DNA of 64,000 nucleotides from an uncultured Alphaproteobacteria bacterium (GTDB lineage: Bacteria; Pseudomonadota; Alphaproteobacteria; Thalassobaculales; Thalassobaculaceae): positions 1 to 64,000 of the forward strand of contig CACITD010000006.1 of NCBI GenBank assembly GCA_902589475.1, in the 5' to 3' direction. Position 1 is the first letter of the stretch, and each line of letters starts with the position of its first letter. Under the pieces are notes generated by a model. It had not been told where the DNA came from and made no database searches. It saw only the letters and a program-made list of their open reading frames with translations. This document shows, piece after piece, positions 28,800 to 37,385 of the stretch. A program made the position numbers and the translations under genes.

Positions 28800-29000
28800 A
28801 AAAATCTAGTCTCTAGAATAGCAACCGTATCGACATTTTAATATCTGACAAACAACATAATTAAGGTTTTGGATTGAATCAACAGAAGTAATACTTTTTA
28901 CTAATTTGGGATAATTAAATCCATAGATGATATATGTGCAAATCAAGTTACCTCGGCATCTAAATTGAGAACCCAATATCCTTTCGGAAGATGTATCACC

Positions 29001-29879
29001 ATGAAATTTTCTCTACATTTTGGAAACTTGATTTGCCCTGACCCAACTGAGGCAAAAAGATTAGCAATCGCAGCCGAAACCGCGGGTTTTGAATCTGTCA
29101 TCGCCGTTGAACACGTTGTAATTCCTTCAAATTATTCTACAAAATATCCTTACAGCAAAACAGGCCGATTGCCGGGGGACGAAAAGACAGATTGGCCAGA
29201 TCCACTTGCATGGCTAACATTTATTGGAGCAGTTACCAAAAAATTAAGGCTAATAACAGGAGTTCTTGTTCTTCCTCAACGTAATCCCGTCATACTAGCA
29301 AAGCATCTTGCAACAATTGACAGGTTAACAAGTGGCCGTATTGAGCTTGGCATCGGGGTGGGATGGTTGAGAGAAGAGTTTGATGCTCTAAATGTAGAGT
29401 TCAGTAACCGCGGCGAGCGAACGGATGAATATATAGAGGCTATGCGAAAATTATGGCAAGAAGACGCGGCTACATTCAAAGGAAAATTCATCAACTTTGA
29501 TGGCGTGAATTGCAACCCAAAACCTATCTGCAAAAACCTACCAATAATCATCGGCGGCCATTCCGCAAGAGCCGTCAAGCGTGCAGCAGAATTTGGCGAT
29601 GGTTTTTTCCCAGCTACTGGAATGCAAAATGACCTTGAGTTCATTTTGGGTTTATTGTGGAAAAAAATGGATGAGATAGGAAGAGAGCCAGAAGAAATAG
29701 AAATAATGACAGGTTGCCCGGAACTTTTGACAAGCCCATCTGAAGAGGCATTGAAGGAAATAAAAAATAAACAAGAGCAAGGAATTCACAGACTTGTGGT
29801 ACCTTTGGATGGTTTATTACCCGAAATGGAGACAAACATTCTTCGTTTTGGTGAGGAAATCATTAAAGAGGCTCAATAA
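29001..29879 (+). CDS. LLM-class (luciferase-like) oxidoreductase
   Basis: MKFSLHFGN..., GVLVLPQRNPVILAKHLATIDRLTSGRIELGIGVGWLREEFDAL. Start at 29001; the ORF track extends to 28965. Confidence 0.92.
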   Translation: MKFSLHFGNLICPDPTEAKRLAIAAETAGFESVIAVEHVVIPSNYSTKYPYSKTGRLPGDEKTDWPDPLAWLTFIGAVTKKLRLITGVLVLPQRNPVILAKHLATIDRLTSGRIELGIGVGWLREEFDALNVEFSNRGERTDEYIEAMRKLWQEDAATFKGKFINFDGVNCNPKPICKNLPIIIGGHSARAVKRAAEFGDGFFPATGMQNDLEFILGLLWKKMDEIGREPEEIEIMTGCPELLTSPSEEALKEIKNKQEQGIHRLVVPLDGLLPEMETNILRFGEEIIKEAQ

Positions 29880-30008
29880 AATGGCCTGCATAAATTTCTT
29901 ACTTCAACTTTACAAGGTAAAAATATATTAGATAAAATTAGGATAATTATATTTTAGCCAATTTTCAAAGGTACTCCGTAATTGACTTCTAATTTTTAGG
30001 AAACAAGA

Positions 30009-30878
30009 ATGCCCCAAGACAATGTAGGAAACATCAGAGAAAAAGCACTAGAACCACTTAAAGTTTACTGGCAGCCAGGATGTTCTAGCTGCCTAAAAAC
30101 AAAAGAGTTTCTTTTGGAACATGGCGTAGCCTTTCAATCCGTAAACGTATTGGAAGATGATTCTGGGTTTGAGGAGCTCAGGGCTTTAGGTTTAAAGCTC
30201 GTCCCTATCGTAGCTAGAGGTAAAAACTGGGCCAACGGTGCGGTTTTTAGAGACGTCGCAAGAGTGGCCGGGTTTGAATATGGCGGGCATAAAATGCTCC
30301 CGCCAGAAGAAATTAAAAATAAAATAATAGCCATTCTAAGCGCGGCGCTTAGGTATTTGGATCAAATCCCAGAAAACAAATTGGACGAAGTACTCCCCGG
30401 GAGGCCACGATCCTATCGGCAACTTGTTTACCATGTATTAAGCATTCCAAATGTTTTTCTAGACAGGGTTGAAGATGATGCTCCATATACTTATGAGGCG
30501 TTAAAATCAATTTTGCCTAGTGAGATAAATAGCACAGGTGCCTTAATTGAATTTGGCAATCAGGTCATAAGTCGGTTAAATGCTTGGTGGGACAGAGAAG
30601 GGAATACCACTGACTTTTCTCAACCTGGAAATGTTTATTATGGCGAAGTAACGTTGCATGAGGTCCTAGAAAGGACGGGATGGCATTCGGGACAGCACAC
30701 CCGTCAAATTATTCTTTTGCTAAAAGAAAAGTTAAACATCGATCCAGACGGTTTGCTAACAGAAGACGATTTCAATGGATTACCTATGCCTAAAAATATT
30801 TGGGACAATGAGCGATCGTTCGGCGAAGGTTCGTATTCATCGCAAGCCGAAACCTGGGAAGATACTAAAACGCGTTAG
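30009..30878 (+). CDS. glutaredoxin-like domain fused to DinB-like domain
   Basis: N-terminus KVYWQPGCSSCLKTKEFLLEHGVAFQSVNV (CxxC, thioredoxin fold). C-terminus RQLVYHVLSIP...HEVLERTGWHSGQHTRQIILLL, with DinB-type metal-binding histidines. Confidence 0.78.
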   Translation: MPQDNVGNIREKALEPLKVYWQPGCSSCLKTKEFLLEHGVAFQSVNVLEDDSGFEELRALGLKLVPIVARGKNWANGAVFRDVARVAGFEYGGHKMLPPEEIKNKIIAILSAALRYLDQIPENKLDEVLPGRPRSYRQLVYHVLSIPNVFLDRVEDDAPYTYEALKSILPSEINSTGALIEFGNQVISRLNAWWDREGNTTDFSQPGNVYYGEVTLHEVLERTGWHSGQHTRQIILLLKEKLNIDPDGLLTEDDFNGLPMPKNIWDNERSFGEGSYSSQAETWEDTKTR

Positions 30879-30994
30879 AAACCTCACACTTTATGCGTGG
30901 TATATGAAAATGATTAATCAGAATGGAGACAAAACTGACCTTGCAAAGCAGTTGTACATTTTATTAAAACTTATATTTCATTAAGGGTCGAATC

Positions 30995-32389
30995 ATGCGT
31001 CCAATCAAAATCATGGCAGCATCCGGAATGCTTGGCTATGGCTTCACCGAAAAGGCTTTCAATCACGGACTGAGTTTAGGTATCGATCTAATTGCATGCG
31101 ATGCTGGATCGGCAGACCCTGGGCCCTATTACCTAGGCAGTGGTACTCCGTTTGTATCCAGAATCGCTGTGAAGCGCGATCTATCATTGATGATAAGGGG
31201 AGGGACACAAGAAAAAATCCCCGTATTTATTGGGTCCGCAGGAGGAAGCGGTTCAGACAAACAGGTAGACTGGACGCTTGAGATAATTCGTGAAATCTGT
31301 AACGAACAAAACATTTATCCCAAAGTGGCAGTTTTAAGAACTGAGCTCAGGCCGGAACAATTAGTATCAAAAATAAATTTGGGAAAAATTAGCCCGTTGG
31401 GCCCTATTAAAAATTTGAACGAAAAGGATGCTAATCAAACCCACAAAGTCGTCTCCATGATTGGCGCGGAACCGTTCCAGCAGGCGCTTGAGGAAGGAGC
31501 TGACATCGTTATCGCTGGCCGTTCTAGTGACGCAGCAATATATGCAGCTCTTCCTCTAATGAGAGGCGCTGATCCTGGATTGTCTTGGCACATGGGGAAA
31601 ATAATAGAATGTGGTGCTCAAGTAATTGAACCACGAGAGGGTCAGGATTGTGTGATCGGAACCATCTACCATGATTATTTCACTATCGAACCGGGACATC
31701 CGGATCGTCGTTGCACTAGAACGAGAGTGGCAGCTCACACTTTATATGAAAACCCAAGTCCATACGAACTTAAAGAACCCAGTGGAACGTTAATTACAAA
31801 ATCCGCAACTTTCGAGCAAATAGATGACAGGGTCGTAAGGGTATCAGGAAGCAAATGGGAACCGTCAAGTACATATACCGTAAAGCTAGAAGGGGTAAAA
31901 AAATTAGGATTTCGAACAGTTTTTTTCGCGGGGACTCGGGATCCAATACTAGTAAGTGGAATAAATAATTTTATCGAAGCCTGCCAAACAAGAATTGAGA
32001 GAGATTCAAAAGCTATTGGCATTGACAAAGAAGACTACATGTTAAATATCAAAGTCTACGGGAAAGATGCCGTCATGGGAGCGAATGAACCACTAAGTGA
32101 TCATAATGCTCATGAGGTGGGCATTTTGGTTGATGTTGTAGCCAACGACCAAGATACAAGCAAGGCGGTTTGCGCAAAGGCGCGGTATAGTCTTCTTCAT
32201 ACCGATTTTCCTGGCAGAATGTGCATCTCTGGGAACTTAGCCATCCCTTTTTCGCCCTCCGATTTATCGGCAGGCGAGGTCTATGAATTCAACATATGGC
32301 ATATTATGGAATGCAACGACCCAATGGAACCGGTTCGAATGGAGCTCATTATACCAAATGATCCTCCAAAAGTGAGGCTCAATGGCTAA
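30995..32389 (+). CDS. acyclic terpene utilization AtuA family (DUF1446) protein
   Basis: KIMAASGMLGYGFTEKAFNHGLSLGIDLIACDAGSADPGPYYLGSG and VIAGRSSDAAIYAALPL are AtuA/DUF1446-like. Confidence 0.85.
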   Translation: MRPIKIMAASGMLGYGFTEKAFNHGLSLGIDLIACDAGSADPGPYYLGSGTPFVSRIAVKRDLSLMIRGGTQEKIPVFIGSAGGSGSDKQVDWTLEIIREICNEQNIYPKVAVLRTELRPEQLVSKINLGKISPLGPIKNLNEKDANQTHKVVSMIGAEPFQQALEEGADIVIAGRSSDAAIYAALPLMRGADPGLSWHMGKIIECGAQVIEPREGQDCVIGTIYHDYFTIEPGHPDRRCTRTRVAAHTLYENPSPYELKEPSGTLITKSATFEQIDDRVVRVSGSKWEPSSTYTVKLEGVKKLGFRTVFFAGTRDPILVSGINNFIEACQTRIERDSKAIGIDKEDYMLNIKVYGKDAVMGANEPLSDHNAHEVGILVDVVANDQDTSKAVCAKARYSLLHTDFPGRMCISGNLAIPFSPSDLSAGEVYEFNIWHIMECNDPMEPVRMELIIPNDPPKVRLNG

Positions 32390-32696
32390 ACTTCATGAAC
32401 TAGCAAAGGTCATTCGGTCAAAAAATGCTGGTGCGCTTTTGCTAACTCTAGACATAATGTTCGATAATGAAGAAGCGTACCGCACAGTTTTTGATTCAGG
32501 TGTGCTGTCTCCTCGCAAGATAGCTTCGCTGTATAACCTCAGCGACAATCAAGTTGAAGTTATCGCTTTTGAGGTGGCTTTAGCAATTAAAATCACTATT
32601 CCGCGACACACCACTGCTGGATCTCCTGGAGATAGTGATGTCTATGGAGCACAGCAACACGCTCCTCTGTTAGACTTAGAAATTACATCTGGCTAA
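32382..32696 (+). CDS. DUF4387 family protein
   Basis: MAKLHELAKVIRSKNAGALLLTLDIMFDNEEAYRTV...HTTAGSPGDSDVYGAQQHAPLL; overlaps the AtuA-like gene by 8 nt. Confidence 0.82.
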   Translation: MAKLHELAKVIRSKNAGALLLTLDIMFDNEEAYRTVFDSGVLSPRKIASLYNLSDNQVEVIAFEVALAIKITIPRHTTAGSPGDSDVYGAQQHAPLLDLEITSG

Positions 32697-32707
32697 CCGA
32701 AGATAAT

Positions 32708-32887
32708 ATGATCACGCTCAACCTTCATAATATTTGTCAGGTGCCAGCTTTACTATTCAAGATCATAAGCCAAACTCAAGACTGGCGACACATAAGAGCT
32801 GCCAGAACGAGAAAAAATTGTTTGCCGCAAAGACTTGATGAGAATGCCCCAAATTACTACCTTATATCAGAGGGTGGATTTCGATAA
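32708..32887 (+). CDS. unrecognised 59-aa ORF overlapping yggT start (TAATG)
   Basis: ATG 32708 to TAA 32885-32887: MITLNLHNICQVPALLFKIISQTQDWRHIRAARTRKNCLPQRLDENAPNYYLISEGGFR. Below the ORF-track cutoff; the stop overlaps the yggT start codon. Confidence 0.35.
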   Translation: MITLNLHNICQVPALLFKIISQTQDWRHIRAARTRKNCLPQRLDENAPNYYLISEGGFR

Positions 32888-33174
32888 TGTTCGCAATAAT
32901 ACAATTAGTTGATTCTTTAATAAGCCTATATTTGTGGTGCCTTTTTATATTTGTTATCCTAACGTGGCTCATTCACTTCGGCGTTGTTAATACACAAAAT
33001 CGACTAGTTTATTTGGTTGTTGATTTTTTATACAAAATCACTGATCCCATCCTCCGGCCAATCAGGAATATTTTACCAAATCTTGGTGGTATCGATATAT
33101 CGCCAATTATTTTGGTATTAGCATTGATTTTTATTCGAAACTTGATCGTAGTGGATCTAGCCAAACTGATGTAA
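32887..33174 (+). CDS. YggT family membrane protein
   Basis: Hydrophobic; LYKITDPILRPIRNILPNLGGIDISPIILVLALIFIRNLIV is YggT-like. Next gene is folD. Confidence 0.88.
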   Translation: MFAIIQLVDSLISLYLWCLFIFVILTWLIHFGVVNTQNRLVYLVVDFLYKITDPILRPIRNILPNLGGIDISPIILVLALIFIRNLIVVDLAKLM

Positions 33175-33391
33175 TGTCTAGCTAAAGGCCGACTATCGGG
33201 ATGCATACTTTGAGCGGCCTATAAAGAGCCTAAGTTCATCATTTATTAGACGAACAAAAGACTCATCAATAACATACCACTAAGTTAATGCGCAGGAATT
33301 TGATCTACTTTTTCCTTGTAATTTTTTTGGTTTTATTGGTTCATCAATATCACTATCAAGAAAATTTATAGAAATTGAAAGGTGATTTCCC

Positions 33392-34279
33392 GTGGCAAAA
33401 ATATTAGACGGCAAGATCTTCGCTAAAAATTTAAGAGATGAATTGAAGGGTATCGTGTCCACTTTGCGAGAGGAATATGGCAACGTCCCGGGTCTTGCTG
33501 TAGTACTTGTTGGGGATAATCCAGCCAGCGAAGTATATGTTCGAAACAAAGGTATCCAAACCAAGGAATGCGGGATGCGTTCATATGAATATAAGCTGGC
33601 CAGCACCGTAGAGGAAGATGATCTTTTAAAAGTAATTAAACAACTAAATGACGACCCAGAGGTGGATGGGATCTTGGTCCAACTTCCCCTTCCCAATCAT
33701 ATAGATTCACAAAAAGTTCTTGATTCTATCGATCCTGAAAAGGATGTGGACGGGTTCCATATAATAAACGCAGGCCGCCTCGCCACAGGTGGTGACGCAC
33801 TTGTGCCATGCACACCGCTAGGATGCCTTTTGTTATTAAAAGATTATTTTGATGAACTAACTGGAAAAAATGTAGTTGTGATCGGTCGCTCTAATATAGT
33901 TGGGAAACCCATGGCCGCCTTATTGTTGAGAGAAAGTTGCACGGTAACGATCGCTCATTCTAAAAGCAACAACCTCGAAGAAATTTGCCAAAGGGCCGAT
34001 ATACTGATTGCCGCGGTTGGAAAACCGGAAATGATTACGGAGGATTTTATTAAGAAAGGAGCGGTGGTTTTAGACGTTGGTATAAACCGCATCCCGGCAC
34101 CGGAAAAAGGACCTGGTAAAATGAAGTTGGTCGGAGATGTAGCATTCCACGAAGCTACAAATCAGGCAGAAGCAATCACTCCTGTGCCGGGGGGGATTGG
34201 CCCAATGACAATAGCCGTGCTACTAAGAAATACGATACAAGCAGCATGCCAACGCCGGGCGTGGAAATGTGATTTGTAA
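33392..34279 (+). CDS. folD: methylenetetrahydrofolate dehydrogenase/cyclohydrolase
   Basis: [81 protein letters not shown]. Confidence 0.97.
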   Translation: MAKILDGKIFAKNLRDELKGIVSTLREEYGNVPGLAVVLVGDNPASEVYVRNKGIQTKECGMRSYEYKLASTVEEDDLLKVIKQLNDDPEVDGILVQLPLPNHIDSQKVLDSIDPEKDVDGFHIINAGRLATGGDALVPCTPLGCLLLLKDYFDELTGKNVVVIGRSNIVGKPMAALLLRESCTVTIAHSKSNNLEEICQRADILIAAVGKPEMITEDFIKKGAVVLDVGINRIPAPEKGPGKMKLVGDVAFHEATNQAEAITPVPGGIGPMTIAVLLRNTIQAACQRRAWKCDL

Positions 34280-34307
34280 AAATCCAAAAATTAGCAAAGC
34301 TCTTTCT

Positions 34308-35354
34308 ATGAAAATATTTTTTTCCCCGAAAACACAAAACCACTCACCCAAGACCTTCATAAGTCGAGGTCACGTCATTGAAAGTCCAGAAAGAGCAGAG
34401 AGAGCCGATATATTAAGAACTGCCGCCAAGAATGCCGGACACACAATTACTGAAATTTTTTCAGAACATCATCATTCCGCTTTAGATATTCATGACGAGG
34501 CTTACATAAGTTTTCTCAAAAACGGCTGGCAGCAGTGGTCGATTTTGGACGGAAGCAGTAAGGAAATTATTCCTAATGTTCATCCAGGTAGAAACATGAA
34601 CGCAAATCCAAGTGCAATTGTTTCAGCCGCTGGATACTATCAGGCTGACACAGCTTGTCCCATCGGGGAAAAAACTTGGGAGGGAGCCAAAGCCTCGGCA
34701 GATACCGTGATAGCTGCAGCCTCTTATCTGCTTGATCGACATAAGAACAATGAACATGAGAACTTTGTTTACAGTCTTTGTCGTCCACCTGGACACCATG
34801 CTTATGCGGACCAGGCGGGAGGCTTTTGCTTCCTTAATAACTGTGCAATTGCCGCAAATTTCTTTTTAAAGCAGGGATTAACAAAGATTGCTATTCTTGA
34901 TGTCGATGTTCATCACGGAAACGGCACGCAGGGTATTTTCTATGAACGTTCGGATGTATTGACTGTGTCTCTTCACGGCGATCCATCTGAATATTATCCG
35001 TTCTTTGCAGGTTATGAAGAAGAAGTCGGTCTTGCCAATGGCAAAAACTTTAATATCAACTTCCCTCTCTCCAGGGGTACAGCTGATATTGAATATATGA
35101 GGGTCTTACAAAAAGCTCTAAGAAAAATAAAAGACTTTAAGCCTCAAATACTAATTATTGCGCTTGGTTTAGATGCGTCAGAAGAAGACCCATTAGCCTT
35201 TTTAGCATTAACGACAAAAGGGTTTTTGGAGCTTGGCAAGGTAATCGCCAGTGCGAAGTTACCTACTATTATTGTGCAAGAGGGGGGGTACATATCGCCT
35301 ATCCTAGGTGACAATCTCACCGCCACTCTTAAAGGATTTGAAAACAATCGGTAA
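34308..35354 (+). CDS. histone deacetylase-family (acetylpolyamine amidohydrolase-like) protein
   Basis: CRPPGHHAYADQAGGFCFLNNCAIAA, ILDVDVHHGNGTQGIFYE. ATG at 34308; the ORF track starts at 34269. Confidence 0.93.
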   Translation: MKIFFSPKTQNHSPKTFISRGHVIESPERAERADILRTAAKNAGHTITEIFSEHHHSALDIHDEAYISFLKNGWQQWSILDGSSKEIIPNVHPGRNMNANPSAIVSAAGYYQADTACPIGEKTWEGAKASADTVIAAASYLLDRHKNNEHENFVYSLCRPPGHHAYADQAGGFCFLNNCAIAANFFLKQGLTKIAILDVDVHHGNGTQGIFYERSDVLTVSLHGDPSEYYPFFAGYEEEVGLANGKNFNINFPLSRGTADIEYMRVLQKALRKIKDFKPQILIIALGLDASEEDPLAFLALTTKGFLELGKVIASAKLPTIIVQEGGYISPILGDNLTATLKGFENNR

Positions 35355-35374
35355 GCCTATTTACGGTGAACGCG

Positions 35375-35911
35375 TCAAGTAAGTCGAAACTTTTCTAAGG
35401 GTAAATAAATAGAGCCCTCCTTCTTTGAAATGCTCTCGAAAAGTGTGAAGCTTTCAATCCGAAAAGATCTTGTTTTAAACAGATTGTTAAATGCAATAAA
35501 TCCGGCTGTGTCTTCTGGGCGCACATTTTTAAGTCTTGCTAGTGTTACGTGTGGGCTAAACTGACGTTTGTCTCTTGGTATTCTATTTATCTGCAGACAA
35601 TTTTTTATCTTACTATGCAGAGAAAAGAGGCTTGGCTCTTCTGCAACGCCAACCCAGATAGATTTGCTCCGACCCTTTGACGTGAAATGATTTATACCTC
35701 TCAACTGCATGCAAAATGCATGGGCAGCCAGACGGCTTAGCACATCTTCTAAATCTTCTAGTAAAATATTTGAAGCCTCGCCAATATAACTCAAGGTTAA
35801 ATGCAAATTTTGCGGCGGCACCCATCTTGCTCCTCTTAGACCAGATTGTAGCTCTGTCAATTTTACCACTATATCACTCGGGAAATTGAGCGCGATAAAG
35901 AGTCTTTTCAT
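35375..35911 (-). CDS. thpR: RNA 2',3'-cyclic phosphodiesterase
   Basis: Two HxT/S motifs: NLHLTLSYIG and FSPHVTLARLK; 2H phosphoesterase size. Confidence 0.9.
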   Translation of the reverse strand: MKRLFIALNFPSDIVVKLTELQSGLRGARWVPPQNLHLTLSYIGEASNILLEDLEDVLSRLAAHAFCMQLRGINHFTSKGRSKSIWVGVAEEPSLFSLHSKIKNCLQINRIPRDKRQFSPHVTLARLKNVRPEDTAGFIAFNNLFKTRSFRIESFTLFESISKKEGSIYLPLEKFRLT

Positions 35912-35914
35912 ATC

Positions 35915-36574
35915 CTAACTATCTGATTTTGATGTTTTAATTTTTGACAACAACTTTTTGACGTAAGGCTTAATTCTCATAACAATTTCGGCTATGCCCT
36001 CCCCTGTTGGGTGAATACCATCTAGCTGATTAAGCTCTGGTACGCCAGCAACTCCGTCAAGAAAAAATGGATAAAAAACGACATCGAATTCTTGTGCTAG
36101 ATCTTGATATGTTTTGTTAAACTTAGAACCATATTCTCTGCCCAAATTGGGTGGAGCGAGCATACCAGCAAACAACACCGGAATATCTTTTAATCGAAGT
36201 TGTCCCAGGATTTTTGCTAAATTTGTTTTAGTTGTCGAAGGGTTAATACCTCTAAGTCCGTCATTAGCTCCTAACTCCAAGATTACAGCATCTGGATTGC
36301 TTGCCAGGGACCATTCAAGACGCGTGAGACCTCCGGCACTTGTATCCCCCGATACACCTGCATTTATTAGCCTGACATTAAGCCCTTCGTTTTTCAGTTT
36401 CTTCTGTAACAGCGTTGTAAAGTGCTCTTTTTCATCAAGTCCATAGCCCGCTATCAAAGAATCACCAAGAGCAAGAATTTTAATTTCTTTAGCTAGACAC
36501 CCCCAGGGCATCAAAACATGCAATGAGACGAGCCCTCCCAAAAAAAGAACTAAAAATATTTGTTTGATCTGCAT
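35915..36574 (-). CDS. arylesterase / TesA-like SGNH hydrolase
   Basis: LALGDSLIAGYGL, NAGVSGDTSAGGL, LELGANDGLRG, LDGIHPTGEG; N-terminal signal sequence. Confidence 0.92.
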   Translation of the reverse strand: MQIKQIFLVLFLGGLVSLHVLMPWGCLAKEIKILALGDSLIAGYGLDEKEHFTTLLQKKLKNEGLNVRLINAGVSGDTSAGGLTRLEWSLASNPDAVILELGANDGLRGINPSTTKTNLAKILGQLRLKDIPVLFAGMLAPPNLGREYGSKFNKTYQDLAQEFDVVFYPFFLDGVAGVPELNQLDGIHPTGEGIAEIVMRIKPYVKKLLSKIKTSKSDS

Positions 36575-36620
36575 CTAATTGATCCCATATCTTCTTGCGT
36601 CTGCTTCTACAAAATTATAA

Positions 36621-37370
36621 GTGATAATGGTAAAGACAAGCGAAGGAAAAATTTACGATATGGCCTCTATAAACGCTCGGAACACCCCTCAAAAGGAGAG
36701 TGTTCCCCTGATCACTTTGGATGACGTAAAGTTAGATCTTGAAAGCGGTGCTGGTAAAGTAAACATACTAAAGGGTATTAATTTAAAAATATGTGCAGGC
36801 GATAGTGTAAGTATAGTTGGCCCATCAGGCGCTGGTAAGACTTCACTTTTGATGGTGATCGCTGGCATCGAAGCAATAAGTTCTGGTAGAATTCTAGTTT
36901 CAAATAACGATCTAACCAATCTTTCAGAAGATCAACTTGCACGCTTTAGACGAGATAATGTCGGTATTGTATTTCAGGCTTTTAGATTAATACCGAATAT
37001 GACGGCCCTGGAGAACGTAGCACTGCCTCTTGAGATGGCTGGAGAGAAACATGCGTTTTCTCAAGCGCGAAAAGGGCTCGAACTCGTCAATCTGTCAGAT
37101 CGAGAGACACATTACCCAGACCAATTATCAGGAGGTGAGCAGCAGCGCATTGCCATTGCACGTGCTTTTGTCAAAAAGCCAAAAATACTACTTGCTGATG
37201 AACCAACCGGCAACTTAGATGAAAAGACTGGCGAGGCGACCATAAATCTTCTTTTCGATCTTCAAGCTTCATATGGAGCAACACTCATACTCATTACACA
37301 TGATCAGCATCTTGCAAAAAAATGTAGCCGTACGCTCTCTATGTTAGACGGCCTACTGATAGAAAACTGA
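36621..37370 (+). CDS. ABC transporter ATP-binding protein (YbbA/LolD-like)
   Basis: [11 protein letters not shown] Walker [15 protein letters not shown] signature, [13 protein letters not shown] Walker B. Confidence 0.94.
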   Translation: MIMVKTSEGKIYDMASINARNTPQKESVPLITLDDVKLDLESGAGKVNILKGINLKICAGDSVSIVGPSGAGKTSLLMVIAGIEAISSGRILVSNNDLTNLSEDQLARFRRDNVGIVFQAFRLIPNMTALENVALPLEMAGEKHAFSQARKGLELVNLSDRETHYPDQLSGGEQQRIAIARAFVKKPKILLADEPTGNLDEKTGEATINLLFDLQASYGATLILITHDQHLAKKCSRTLSMLDGLLIEN

Positions 37371-37385
37371 CATAGAGAACTTTCA

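Noticed and set aside
30775-30984. 69-aa ORF after the glutaredoxin-DinB gene
   Set aside because: Mostly overlaps the upstream CDS in another frame and has no homology clue.
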